In this document: in pieces, positions 1 through 9,581 of the stretch | How positions within the stretch are numbered: position 1 is the stretch's first letter | Layout: every line of letters begins with the position of its first letter | DNA from: Nocardiopsis alborubida | GTDB taxonomy: Bacteria > Actinomycetota > Actinomycetes > Streptosporangiales > Streptosporangiaceae | Assembly (NCBI RefSeq): GCF_012396365.1 | Contig: NZ_JAAXPG010000004.1 | Coordinates: forward strand, 1-64,000 | Length of the DNA: 64,000 bases | Direction: 5' to 3' | Made by a program: the position numbers and the translations under genes | The notes under the pieces: model-generated | Told to the model about the DNA's origin: nothing | The model's database searches: none | The model's input: the letters and a program-made list of their open reading frames with translations, nothing else

Positions 1-104
1 CTGTTGAGTTCTCAAGAAACAACCGCTCTTCGCTTACGAGCCCACCCGGTGAGGGTGTTGCTTTTCCGCCGAAGGCGTCTGCGTTTCCGCTTTGTTGTGT
101 CTTT

Positions 105-133
105 ACTTTATCAGGTGTTCCGCACCCCGCCAA
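105..133 (-). promoter_or_regulatory. Candidate rRNA promoter, proximal
   Basis: On the minus strand TTGGCG (128-133) is followed after exactly 17 bases by TAAAGT (105-110), a plausible -35/-10 pair. It points toward the rRNA leader at the window edge. Confidence 0.4.
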
Positions 134-214
134 ATCGGCGGTTCGTGGTGTTTCTGATCGGGGTAAAGCCCGTTTCCCGTTTCGCTTCCGTGTTTCCTTG
201 GAAGCGCCTCCCGA

Positions 215-243
215 AGCCTAGCTGATTCGGAGCAGTGCTCGAA
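215..243 (-). promoter_or_regulatory. Candidate rRNA promoter, distal
   Basis: On the minus strand TTCGAG (238-243) and TAGGCT (215-220) are 17 bases apart. Tandem promoters are usual for rRNA operons. From 250 to 790 I see no further gene or clear signal. Confidence 0.35.
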
Positions 244-790
244 CCGACCCGATTGGGAGGAGGAAGGATGTCGCCGGACCCGGTCCGGTGCCGAGCCGAC
301 CCGAGGGCCGCTCGCCGTCCCGTGGCGACTCGGAGAACACTACCCCCCTCGTGAACACCGAGCAAACCGCAGCGCACGTGTCGCCGCTCACACGCCGCCT
401 CGGGCGCGTGCCCGCGTACGGGCAGCGGGTGGGCGCCGACGACTCACCTGGCTGAGAAGAGCGGTGCGGGAGAGCGCTCACCGGAATGACAAAGAGCCTT
501 CTCCGCCAAATTCACAGGCACCCCTCCGACAAGCACATTCGCACGTTTGGGCAGCTCAGCACCCCCATCGGTGGTGCTGCACTCATGTTTGGTGCGAAAC
601 TCGGAAAAGGTGGGAAAGTTCGGAGAACACCCTTGAAATCCCTTCGGATGCAATACATGATGTGCAGCGTTACCGGAACGGACTCTGGTCCGGCGCCCCG
701 ACAGGCGGGGACGACCGCGACCAGGCCGCGTGCCGAAGGTTCGGGGGGACGGCAGGCGCAGCGCGGCCATGCACCCACGGAAGGACATGC

Positions 791-1401
791 ATGGACACCA
801 CATCCCCCGACACCCCCGAGAGCCACACCAGCTGGAAGCGCTTCGCGCTCTTCTCGCTTCCCGCGGGCGCGGCCGTGGGCGGCATCCTGATCGCCATGGC
901 CCAGGGCGCTCTCGCCGCCTCGTTCACCGTCTCCGGCCAGGAGTTCAAGATCGCCGCGCAGGAGCTGAACGGCGAGGGCTTCGTCCAGTACGGCTGGCTG
1001 GACCAGACGGTCCGCGAGGAGGCCGTGCCGGTGGCCGTCGCCGGGATCCGGGAGGCCGAGATCCAGGGGCTGTGCCAGTCGGTCCTCACCGAGTTCCCCA
1101 TCGTCGGGCAGATCTCGCTCCGGCTGACCGCCGGTGACCAGGGCACTCCGGTCATCGCGGAGAACCTGGTGATCGACATGTCGCAGATGGACGGCAACGC
1201 CTCCTTCGAGAACATCGAGATCGGCCGCGACGCGGGCACCCTCGACCAGGGTCCGGAGGGGGCGCGGGGGTTCAACGACCTGTTCGGCATGCAGTCCGAC
1301 ACGATCGTGATCGAGGACCTGGAGCAGACGGCCAGGGCCGCCAGCGCCGGGACCTTCCGCCTCTCCGGCCTGAGCATGGGCATCAGCATGGGGGACGACG
1401 A

Positions 1402-1411
<10 letters not shown>
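791..1411 (+). CDS. DUF6230 family protein
   Basis: Predicted 206 aa. The ATG at 791 is chosen because it opens directly into a hydrophilic N-terminus followed by one hydrophobic segment (about residues 19-38, FSLPAGAAVGGILIAMAQGA). The remainder is a soluble, probably extracytoplasmic domain with a conserved-looking ending in DDECF. Genes of this family in actinomycetes commonly sit directly before a DUF6114 gene, as here. No biochemical function is known to me. Its last codons overlap the start of the next gene, so the two are probably translated together. Family assignment is from memory of sequence style and context. Confidence 0.7.
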
Positions 1412-2692
<1,281 letters not shown>

Positions 2693-2717
2693 CTCCCACC
2701 GAACGTGGCAGCTGCCC

Positions 2718-2748
2718 GGGGCCGCCGCGCGGTGTGCGCGGCGGCCCC
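2718..2748. terminator. Bidirectional hairpin terminator
   Basis: A perfect 13-bp stem (2718-2730 pairing with 2736-2748) with a five-base loop lies between two convergent genes. There is no U-tract, which is common for actinomycete terminators. Confidence 0.7.
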
Positions 2749-2759
2749 GCCGAGGCGCC

Positions 2760-2999
2760 CTACATCCCGTCGTCCTCCATCTCCATGTCCTCGTCCATGG
2801 ACTCCTCGGACATCCCCTCCTCCATCGGCTCCTCGGACATCCCCTCCTCCATCGGCTCCTCGGACATCTCCTGACTCTCCACGGTGTCGCCCTCCTCGGC
2901 GGCACCGTCGTTGCAGGCCGCGAGGCCGAACGCCGCGACGAGGCTCAGCGCCCCGGACGCGAGAAGCCGGTTGAGCCGTCCCCTGGTGATCGTGCGCAT
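2760..2999 (-). CDS. Small Met/Glu-rich lipoprotein (MrpX-like)
   Basis: Predicted 79 aa with a good ribosome site (GAAGGAGAAGG) before ATG 2999. Residues 1-28 form a lipoprotein signal ending in the lipobox GLAAC, with Cys29 as the lipidated residue. The mature 51 residues contain nine Met, evenly spaced in an acidic background, as repeats of the type MSEEPMEEG. There is no fold-forming hydrophobic core. It lies 70 bases downstream of a molybdenum oxidoreductase gene on the same strand, so the two probably share a transcript. In Azospira suillum, MrpX is an acidic Met-rich periplasmic protein that is oxidised by hypochlorite and repaired by a YedY enzyme. The same role is my inference here; a metal-binding role is the alternative. 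Confidence 0.75.
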   Translation of the reverse strand: MRTITRGRLNRLLASGALSLVAAFGLAACNDGAAEEGDTVESQEMSEEPMEEGMSEEPMEEGMSEESMDEDMEMEDDGM

Positions 3000-3069
3000 G
3001 CCGTCCTTCTCCTTCGTGATGGGTGGACCGGGCCGGTACCGGCCCGGGGGTCTGCTGTGGCGGCCGGGT

Positions 3070-4653
3070 TCAGGCCACGGTCACGGTGACGGTGTGGTGG
3101 CCGGTCGCCCCGTCGGGAGCGACCGGCGCCCCGACGTGGGTCTGGGTGGCGCCGTCGCGGTCGGTGGCGCGGACCGAGATCCGGTGCTCGCCGGGTTCGG
3201 CGTCCCAGGCCAGGACCCACTGCCGCCACGTGTCGGCGCTGTCCTCCTCCGCGAGCCGGGCGGGGGTCCACGGGCCGTCGCCGACACGCACCTCGACCCT
3301 GTCGATGCCGGTGTGCTGGGCCCACGCCACCCCGGCGACCACGACGCGACCGGGCCTCAGACCGGCTCCGTCCCGGGGCGTGTCGACGCGGGACTGGGTC
3401 TTGACCGGACCGCGCTCGGACCAGCCGCGCGGCACCCAGTAGGCGTCGAAGGCGTCGAAGGTGGTCAGCTCGATGTCGGTGATCCACTTGCAGGCGGACA
3501 CGTATCCGTACAGGCCGGGGACGACCATGCGGACGGGGAACCCGTGCTCGTAGGGGAGCGGGCGCCCGTTCATGCCGACGGCGAGCAGGGCCTCCCTGCC
3601 GTCCATGACGTCGGCGACGGGCGTGCCGATGGTCATTCCGTCCTGTGAGCGCGCCACCAGTTGGTCGGCCGGGCCGCCGTCCGCGGGGGAGCGGACGCCG
3701 AGCTCGGCGAGGAGGGCGGCCAGCGGCACGCCGATCCAACGCGCGTTGCCGACGTAGGGTCCGCCGACCGGGTTGGACACACAGGCGAGGGTGATGTCGC
3801 GTTCCCTGAGCCCGGGGTGGTCGAGCAGGTCGGTGTAGGTGAATACCCGTTCCCGTTCGACCCCGAGGCCGTGAACGCGCAGGGACCACGCGGCGGCGTC
3901 GAGGCGCGGTACCGACAGCGCCGTGTCGATCCGGTAGAAGTCGGCGTTGGGCGTGAAGAAGGGCGAGAGTCCGTCCAACTCCAGGTCGGTGCCGTCGGGA
4001 ATCGGGGCGGCCCGGTCAGCGGGGCGCGGGAGCACCACGTCAGCTGGGGTGAGCCGGGCGGCGGGGGAGGACGCGGTCAGGAGGCGGGCGCCGACCCCCG
4101 CTCCCGCGGAGGCGGCCGCCGCGGCTCCGGCGAGCAGGGCGAACCGGCGCCGGTCGAATCCGGTGCCCTCCGCTGACCCGGCGGCCGGGTTCGCGGCGTT
4201 TCCCTTCGGGGTGGCGGCGTCGACCAGCCAGAGCAGGACGACGACGCAGACGGCGCCGCCCGCCAGGGTGGGCAACGCGTCGAGTGGGCCGTTCGCGGGG
4301 CGGGTGAGCACGGCGGCCAGGCCCACGGCCGTGAAGGCGGCGACGCCGACCGGACCTACGGCCCTGCGCCGTCCGCAAGCCGCTCCGAGGAGGGCGGCCG
4401 CCGCGGCCAGGAGCACGGCGGTCCCCAGGAGGAGGGCGGGTTTGTCCGCGGTTCCGAACGTGTCCACGGCGAACTGCTTCACGGGCGGCGGGGCCAAGTC
4501 GACGACCGCGTCCCCGACGGCCAGCAGGGGCGTGCTGGCAGGGAGGGACAGGGCCGCCGCGACGACCTCGGCCACGGCCAGCGCGGACGCTGCGGCCACG
4601 AGTCCGGCGAGGGCCGCCGGGCCCCGGCGGGTGCTGCGGGTGGTGTCGGGCAT
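3070..4653 (-). CDS. Membrane-anchored molybdopterin oxidoreductase (sulfite oxidase/YedY-type fold)
   Basis: Predicted 527 aa from ATG 4653 (ATG 4710 is possible but has no visible ribosome site). About five hydrophobic segments occupy residues 12-190, followed by an extracytoplasmic molybdopterin domain. Cys291, in the motif TLACVSNPVGG, matches the Cys that ligates molybdenum in the sulfite oxidase family. The C-terminal ~110 residues look like the Ig-like dimerisation domain of that family. Substrate cannot be read from sequence; sulfite, methionine sulfoxide or another S/N-oxide are candidates. It is divergent from a SigK-like sigma operon and upstream of a Met-rich lipoprotein, which favours a role in repairing or sensing oxidised methionine outside the membrane. 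Confidence 0.85.
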   Translation of the reverse strand: MPDTTRSTRRGPAALAGLVAAASALAVAEVVAAALSLPASTPLLAVGDAVVDLAPPPVKQFAVDTFGTADKPALLLGTAVLLAAAAALLGAACGRRRAVGPVGVAAFTAVGLAAVLTRPANGPLDALPTLAGGAVCVVVLLWLVDAATPKGNAANPAAGSAEGTGFDRRRFALLAGAAAAASAGAGVGARLLTASSPAARLTPADVVLPRPADRAAPIPDGTDLELDGLSPFFTPNADFYRIDTALSVPRLDAAAWSLRVHGLGVERERVFTYTDLLDHPGLRERDITLACVSNPVGGPYVGNARWIGVPLAALLAELGVRSPADGGPADQLVARSQDGMTIGTPVADVMDGREALLAVGMNGRPLPYEHGFPVRMVVPGLYGYVSACKWITDIELTTFDAFDAYWVPRGWSERGPVKTQSRVDTPRDGAGLRPGRVVVAGVAWAQHTGIDRVEVRVGDGPWTPARLAEEDSADTWRQWVLAWDAEPGEHRISVRATDRDGATQTHVGAPVAPDGATGHHTVTVTVA

Positions 4654-4787
4654 GCCCCCGGTTCGGTGCCGGTCCGGGGGAGGCGACGGGAAGGCGCGTA
4701 ACAGGTGCATAACGTCCGTCAGGCTGGAGTCACCGGACCTCCTCCGGTGCCGAATACGGGTGGAGGGCGGAGAAGAGGTGGTGGCCG

Positions 4788-5393
4788 ATGGAGCGCACGG
4801 CCGAGTGGGACCGGGGGGAGTCCGACCTCCCCGGCGGTGCGGAGGGCGATCCGCTGGCGCGGCTCGTCCAGCAGACCGCGACAGGTGATCTCACGGCCTT
4901 CGAGGGGGTCTACCGGGAGCTGTCGGGACGCGTGTTCGGCATCGCCCGGCGGGTGGTGCTGGACGATGCCCAGGCGGAGGAGATCTGCCAGGAAGTGTTC
5001 CTGGAGGTCTGGCGGACCTGCTCCCGCTACGACCGGTCGCGGGGGAGCGTGGCCGCGTGGGTCCTGACCATCGCGCACCGGCGGGCCGTGGACCGGGTGC
5101 GCTCGGAGCAGGCGGCGTCGTCCCGGCTCGCCGCGGCCGGTCGCCTGGAGGCCGGGGCGACGTCCCCGGACGCGGTGCCCGAACAGGTCGAGCACCGGCT
5201 GGAGCGGGAGAGGGTGCGCAGGTGCCTACGCGGCCTCACCGGGGCCCAGCGCGAGGCGGTCCGACTCACGTACTACACGGGATACACGCAGCGGCAGGCC
5301 GCCGACCTGTTGGAGGTTCCGTTGACCACGGTGAAGGGAAGGCTGCGCGACGGCCTGATCCGGCTGCGTGACTGCCTGGGGGTGGGCGTGTGA
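4788..5393 (+). CDS. sigK: ECF RNA polymerase sigma factor, SigK-like
   Basis: Predicted 201 aa. Region 2 (about residues 20-90) carries the usual DAQAEEICQEVFLEVW core-binding and -10 recognition helices, and region 4 (about 135-195) carries a helix-turn-helix, YTQRQAADLLEVPLTTVKGR, that would read the -35 element. The following gene encodes a zinc-finger anti-sigma factor with a GTGA overlap, the normal SigK/RskA arrangement. A CCGAAT at 4750-4755, 33 bases before the start, resembles the -10 of mycobacterial SigK promoters, but I found no matching -35 element, so autoregulation is unproven. The divergent oxidoreductase/lipoprotein genes are likely targets by inference. Confidence 0.85.
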   Translation: MERTAEWDRGESDLPGGAEGDPLARLVQQTATGDLTAFEGVYRELSGRVFGIARRVVLDDAQAEEICQEVFLEVWRTCSRYDRSRGSVAAWVLTIAHRRAVDRVRSEQAASSRLAAAGRLEAGATSPDAVPEQVEHRLERERVRRCLRGLTGAQREAVRLTYYTGYTQRQAADLLEVPLTTVKGRLRDGLIRLRDCLGVGV

Positions 5394-6115
5394 ACGAGGC
5401 GGACGTGCACGGGCTGACGGCCGGGTACGCGGTCGACGCCCTGGAGCGCGAGGAGGCCGAGGCCGCCGAGCGGCACCTGGCGGAGTGCGAGGACTGCCGC
5501 CGCGACCTGGCGGACTTCCGGGAGACCGCGGTGCGCCTGGCCGGTGCCGAGGCCCAGGAGCCGCGTCCGGGGGTGTGGGAGGCGATCCGCGCGGACGCCC
5601 TGCGGACCCGGCAGCTGCCGCCCGCGGCGGAGCGATCGGCAGGCGCCCGGGTCGTGTCGCTTCGTGGTCGGTCCCGATGGCTTCCGTGGGCCCTGGTGAC
5701 GGCGTGCGCTCTGGTCGCGGTGGTGCTGGCGGGGTCCCTGGTGTCCGTGAGCCAGCGGTTGGACTCCCAGACCCGGCACGCGGCGGAGTTGGAGGCGCTG
5801 CTCGCGGCCTCCGACACGAACATGCTGGAGGCTCCGCTCGGGGAGGCGCGGGCCACGGTCTTCGCCTCCTACGAGAGGGACGCGGCGGTGCTGGTGGTGG
5901 AGGGGCTGGCGTCGGCGCCGCCCGGGATGACCTACCGGATGTGGTGGGCGGACGAGGGCGGTGTGCGCCCCGCGGGGACGCTGGAGCCGTCGGAGGAGGG
6001 CAGGCACGCGGGAATGGCCGACGACATGGGACACCCGGACGAGCTGCGCGTGTCGTTGGAGGAGGAGACGGGGAGTGCGGAGCCGACCGGTGAGCAGATG
6101 GTCATCGACATGTGA
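5390..6115 (+). CDS. rskA: Anti-sigma factor, RskA-like
   Basis: Predicted 241 aa, starting at GTG 5390 inside the sigma stop codon. The N-terminal cytoplasmic part carries the anti-sigma zinc motif (HLAECEDC near residues 33-40). One membrane helix, WALVTACALVAVVLAGSLVS, lies around residues 104-123. The extracytoplasmic domain resembles the RskA C-terminal domain, with the MTYRMWWADEGGVRPAGTL block. It should hold the sigma factor inactive until an external signal triggers proteolysis. The downstream reading frame overlaps its stop codon, but that frame is transposase debris, not a partner. Confidence 0.85.
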   Translation: MNEADVHGLTAGYAVDALEREEAEAAERHLAECEDCRRDLADFRETAVRLAGAEAQEPRPGVWEAIRADALRTRQLPPAAERSAGARVVSLRGRSRWLPWALVTACALVAVVLAGSLVSVSQRLDSQTRHAAELEALLAASDTNMLEAPLGEARATVFASYERDAAVLVVEGLASAPPGMTYRMWWADEGGVRPAGTLEPSEEGRHAGMADDMGHPDELRVSLEEETGSAEPTGEQMVIDM

Positions 6116-7188
6116 ACCGGGCGGGTCGGGTCTCGTGCCCTTCTCCCCGGTCCGGTCCCGTGCGCACCGGACGGGTGTCCTGGGCGGCCCGTAAACGGGG
6201 ACTGACCCCTGAGTCCTCGTCACGGTGGGCGGGGGCGCTGACCAGGTCCTCCAACGAGCAGTGGGCGCTGGCCCGCCGCAGCCAGGCCGCCCACCTGCAC
6301 CGCCTCCAGACCGGAATCGACACCCTGCGCCACCGGCTCTCCCAGCCCCTGGGAACCAAGGGCACCAAGGGCACTCCGGGTGGGTACGCCTGTCGGAGGG
6401 AGTGGCACGCCAAGTCCCGACGCCTGGCCGCCCTGGAGCATCGCCATGCGGTGGCGGCGGCTGACTGGGAGGCGGGGCGGGTCCATGTGGTGCGTGGCGG
6501 CAAACGGTTGCTGAACACCCGCCACCACCTGGACCGGGCGCAGCTGACCGAAACCGCGTGGCGGGCCCGGTGGGAGGCCGCACGCTTCTCCCTCCAGGCT
6601 GATGGTGAGTCCGGCAAGCGCTACGGCAACGAGACGATCCGCATCACCCCTGGCGGGCAGGTCAGTATCCGGTTGCCCGCTGCGTTGGCGGATCTGGCCA
6701 ACGCTGCCCGTGGCAGGTATGTGCTCTCGGTCCGGGTGGCCTTCGCCCACCGGGGCACCGAGTGGGCCGACCGGGTCGAGGCCTACGGGGCGGTGGCCTA
6801 CCGCCTCCACCTGGACGCGGAACGGGGTCCTGGTCAGGGCCGGTGGTACGTGAGCGCGTCCTGGACCCCACAGGCGGTGCCTACCCTGCCTATGCAAGCG
6901 GCGCTGGCCCGCGGGGTGGTCGGGGTGGACGCCAACGCCGACCACCTGGCCGCCTGGCGGCTCGACACCCACGGCAACCCGATCGGGAACCCACACCGCT
7001 TTGAGTTCGTCCTGTCCGGCAACGCCTCCCACCGGGACGCGCAGGTCCGCCATGCCCTGTCCCGGCTGCTGCGCTGGGCCACCGCACAAGGTGTGCGGGC
7101 CATCGCTATCGAGGACTTGGACTTCGCCCACGAGAGGACCCGGGAAAAACACGGCCGGCGTAAGAAGTTTCGGCAGAGGTCGTGGTGA
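6112..7188 (+). pseudogene. Truncated TnpB-type (IS200/IS605 accessory) transposase remnant
   Basis: The open frame encodes 358 residues. It contains the RuvC-I-like block VVGVDANADHLAAWRLD and the RuvC-II-like block AIAIEDLDFAHERTREKHG, typical of the large actinomycete TnpB-related proteins. It then stops abruptly after KKFRQ, so the RuvC-III aspartate and the zinc ribbon are missing. The N-terminal portion usual for this family also appears shortened, the frame opening within the anti-sigma stop codon at 6112. No TnpA gene or paired element ends are visible. The 3' break joins an acyl-CoA ligase fragment. It is almost certainly inactive. Confidence 0.75.
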
Positions 7189-7406
7189 CGGGCGTGTCCG
7201 ACGAGGAGTTCGGGCAGCGGTTCGCGGCGTACGTGGTGCCGCACGAGGGCCGGGGCGTGGACCCGAACCGGGTGCGGACGCACGTGCGGCAGGTACTCGG
7301 GCGGTTCTCGGTGCCGCGCGACGTGGTGGTCGTGGACGAACTGCCGCGCAACGCCACGGGCAAGGTGGTCAAGCGCCTGCTGCCCGGCCAGGAGCCGCAC
7401 CGGTAG
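7173..7406 (+). pseudogene. C-terminal fragment of an acyl-CoA (AMP-forming) ligase
   Basis: From about 7173 the frame reads AEVVVTGVSDEEFGQRFAAY and ends with DELPRNATGKVVKRLL, the characteristic C-terminal lobe and A10 lysine motif of acyl-CoA ligases. The roughly 450 residues that should precede it are absent and are replaced by the transposase fragment. The GTG at 7182 could start a 74-residue peptide, but without the AMP-binding domain it cannot be an enzyme. This is the scar of a deletion between an inserted element and a ligase gene. Confidence 0.8.
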
Positions 7407-7512
7407 GTCGGCGGGGTGACGGGGAGTTCCGGTACGCGGAAACGACGCCTCCTCCGACCTGCGAAGACCCCACACGTCACACGCTGGGGACCCCGTACCA
7501 CTTTTCTTTGTG

Positions 7513-7527
7513 CGCAAGGTAATTGCG
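7513..7527. promoter_or_regulatory. Inverted repeat, likely MarR operator
   Basis: CGCAA (7513-7517) and TTGCG (7523-7527) are separated by GGTAA. The site sits about 30 bases before the MarR-family start codon, the usual place for self-repression. Confidence 0.45.
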
Positions 7528-7558
7528 GACTTTGGAAATCGGGCGCGGGGAAACTACG

Positions 7559-8053
7559 ATGGTGACGATGGCCGACCGATCCCCCGCCCCCGCGGGCGGC
7601 TTCCCTCTTCCCGCAGTCGACGAGCAGATGTGCTTCGCCCTCTACGCGGCGTCGCGTGCGGTCACCAACCTGTACCGGCCCCTGCTGGAGCCGTTGGGGC
7701 TGACCTATCCCCAGTACCTGGTGATGATGCTGCTCTGGGAGCGCGGCGAGTGCTGGGTGAAGGACTTCGGTTCCGTGCTCCAACTGGACTACGGGACCCT
7801 CACACCGCTGCTCAAGCGGCTGGAGGCCCGGGGACTGCTGGTCCGGGGACGCGATCCGCGGGACGAGCGCTCCGTCCTCGTCGTCCTCACCGAGGAGGGC
7901 GGGCGGCTCAGGGCGCGCGCCGAGGGCATTCCGGAGGCGATCGGGAGGGTCATCGACCTCCCTGAGGAGGAGTTCGAGGCCACCAGGCTGGCGTTGCGCC
8001 GCCTGACCGCGAACGTTCTCGCGGGGGAGGCCCGGCTGCCCGAGGGCGGCTGA
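7559..8053 (+). CDS. MarR-family regulator, OhrR-like
   Basis: Predicted 164 aa from ATG 7559, chosen because GCGGGGAA lies eight bases upstream; the more upstream TTG at 7523 would fall inside the candidate operator. The winged helix is visible (residues about 45-105, with LDYGTLTPLLKRLEARGLLVRGRDPRDERSV). The N-terminal motif EQMCFALYAASRAV places a Cys where OhrR proteins carry their peroxide-sensing cysteine. OhrR represses a hydroperoxide resistance gene ohr, but no ohr is adjacent, so the target must lie elsewhere or be this gene itself. Organic hydroperoxide sensing is inferred from that Cys. Confidence 0.8.
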   Translation: MVTMADRSPAPAGGFPLPAVDEQMCFALYAASRAVTNLYRPLLEPLGLTYPQYLVMMLLWERGECWVKDFGSVLQLDYGTLTPLLKRLEARGLLVRGRDPRDERSVLVVLTEEGGRLRARAEGIPEAIGRVIDLPEEEFEATRLALRRLTANVLAGEARLPEGG

Positions 8054-8151
8054 ACGGACTCCGTCCGCCGCGTCCGCCGTCGGGGGACGACGGACGGCAG
8101 CGGAGGACGGCGGGGACGGGCACCACGGGGGTCGTGTCCGTCCCCCGGAGC

Positions 8152-8181
8152 ACGGGCGGGTCGCGGTCGCGGCCCGCCCGT
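8152..8181. terminator. Hairpin after the MarR-family gene
   Basis: ACGGGCGGG (8152-8160) pairs perfectly with CCCGCCCGT (8173-8181) around a 12-base loop. It lies in the 200-base gap after the regulator gene. Confidence 0.45.
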
Positions 8182-8253
8182 ATCCGTTGTCGGCCCGGAG
8201 CGCGTTCGCCGTTCCACCCGAGAGGCGCCCCCCGCCGGGCTAGGGTTGGGGAC

Positions 8254-8487
8254 ATGTCGATCTGGGCGTCAGACAACCGCAGTGGGCAGGTCCGCGAGGC
8301 CCTGACCATGCTCCTGTCCCAGGGAGTGATTGACGACTTCCGCATCCGGCCGGACGAGGAGTTCCCCTTCCGGGTGACCGTCCCGGCCGGGGTGGTCCCG
8401 ATGACCGAGCACCAGGCCGCGCACTTCGCGCTGGGCGCCGCGGTGAGCCACTTCGGGCGCCTGGCGCGCGGTGGGAGCGGAGCCTAG
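8254..8487 (+). CDS. Small protein of unknown function
   Basis: Predicted 77 aa starting at ATG 8254, with GGTTGGGGAC just upstream. The sequence is soluble and mixed in charge: an N-terminal helix-like part, a DDFRIRPDEEFPFRVTVPAG segment, and a His/Ala-rich C-terminus. Third-position GC is high, consistent with real coding. I do not recognise a family. It stands alone between the MarR gene and an NmrA-type reductase. Confidence 0.55.
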   Translation: MSIWASDNRSGQVREALTMLLSQGVIDDFRIRPDEEFPFRVTVPAGVVPMTEHQAAHFALGAAVSHFGRLARGGSGA

Positions 8488-8640
8488 CCGCCGTTCTCCC
8501 CGGCAGCCTCCGGGCGTGTGCTCCCAGTGACCCGTTCCACACGTGGGGGACGCATGCGTTCGGCCCCGAAGCGGTGCACCGGAAGCCCGCACGCGCCGCC
8601 CAGGCGCCCGCGCGCCACATCCCTCCCCCCTCCCCCTTGA

Positions 8641-8658
8641 CCTCAATATTTGTTGAGG
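8641..8658. promoter_or_regulatory. Inverted repeat upstream of the NmrA-type gene
   Basis: CCTCAA (8641-8646) and TTGAGG (8653-8658) flank TATTTG. The AT-rich centre stands out in this GC-rich sequence and lies about 80 bases before the next start codon. TTGACC overlaps its left arm and could be a -35. Likely an operator, regulator unknown. Confidence 0.4.
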
Positions 8659-8738
8659 AAGAAGAGTGGTCTCCGGGCGCCGCACCGGCGCCCGCCCGGA
8701 CCGGGGTCCGGGCCGTCGTCGCGAACGGGAGAAGAACC

Positions 8739-9581
8739 ATGGCCGAGACGATCCTGGTCACCGGGGCCACGGGCAACACCGGCCGCCACGTGGTGGCGGG
8801 ACTGCTCGCGGAGGGGGCCTCCGTGCGGGCGCTCGTGCGGGACCCGGGGAGGGCACGGATGCCCGAGGGGGTCGAGGTCGTCGGGGGCGACATCACCGAC
8901 CCCAGAGCCGTGTCCGCCGCCGCCGAGGGCGCCACGGGGGCGTACCTGCTCTGGCCGGGGTACGGCACGGAGGGGATCGGGGAGACGGTGGCGGCCCTGA
9001 CCGGACACGTGCGCCGGGTCGTCCACTTCTCGGCGGTCGCGGCCGGGGAGGACGCCGACAGCGTGTGGGGGCGGGTGGAGGGCGCCGTGCGCGCCTCCGG
9101 GCGGGAGTGGACCTTCCTGCGCGTCACGGGCATGGCCACGAACACCCTCGGCTGGGCCGAACAGGTCCGCACCGGCACGGTCCGCGCTCCCCACGGCCGG
9201 GCGTCGCGCTCGCTGGTCCACGAACGCGACATCGCGGCGGTCGCCGTGCGGGCCCTGCTGGACGGGGGGCACGCGGGCAGGGCCTACACGGTGACCGGGC
9301 CCGAGTCACTGACCCAGGCAGAGCAGGTGCGGATCATCGGGGAGGAGACGGGGCTGCCGGTGCGCTGGGAGGAACAGCCCGAGGAGGAGGCACGCGCCGA
9401 GCTCACCGAGACCATGGGCGCCGACTTCGCCGTCGCCGGGCTCGCCTACTGGGCCTCCCTCGTCGACGCTCCCGAGCCGGTCTCAGGGGACGTCGAGGCG
9501 GTCACCGGCCGACCCGCGCTGACCTTCCGCGCGTGGGCGCGCGAGCGCGCGGGGGACTTCACCGCGGGCGCGTCGGCCTGA
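8739..9581 (+). CDS. NmrA-like NAD(P)-binding oxidoreductase
   Basis: Predicted 280 aa; ATG 8739 is preceded by GGGAGAAG. The N-terminus ILVTGATGNTGRHVVAGLL is the GxxGxxG dinucleotide-binding turn of an atypical short-chain dehydrogenase. The remainder, including VVHFSAVAAGED and WTFLRVTGMATNTLGWAEQV, follows the NmrA/HSCARG subgroup, in which the classical YxxxK active site is often missing, as it is here. Such proteins act as NAD(P)H-dependent quinone or azo reductases or as redox sensors. No substrate is evident. It is transcribed alone, with a candidate operator upstream. Confidence 0.8.
   Translation: MAETILVTGATGNTGRHVVAGLLAEGASVRALVRDPGRARMPEGVEVVGGDITDPRAVSAAAEGATGAYLLWPGYGTEGIGETVAALTGHVRRVVHFSAVAAGEDADSVWGRVEGAVRASGREWTFLRVTGMATNTLGWAEQVRTGTVRAPHGRASRSLVHERDIAAVAVRALLDGGHAGRAYTVTGPESLTQAEQVRIIGEETGLPVRWEEQPEEEARAELTETMGADFAVAGLAYWASLVDAPEPVSGDVEAVTGRPALTFRAWARERAGDFTAGASA

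Larger units (their letters stand above)
1..250 (-). other. Leader of a leftward rRNA operon (16S gene outside window)
   Basis: Read on the minus strand, the first bases give TTCTTGAGAACTCAACAG, which resembles the boxA-containing leader that precedes 16S rRNA in Streptomyces and relatives. The sequence is less GC-rich than the rest of the window and carries no convincing coding frame. Two minus-strand promoter-like hexamer pairs lie upstream of it. The 16S gene itself would lie beyond position 1, so the assignment is inference from the leader alone. Confidence 0.55.

Noticed and set aside
4750..4755. SigK-type promoter for sigma autoregulation
   Set aside because: CCGAAT fits a -10, but no CCATCC-like -35 exists 16-18 bases upstream, so a promoter is not claimed.
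6112..7188. Intact IS200/IS605-type element
   Set aside because: The third RuvC motif and zinc ribbon are missing, no TnpA or element ends are seen, and the 3' junction is a foreign ligase fragment.
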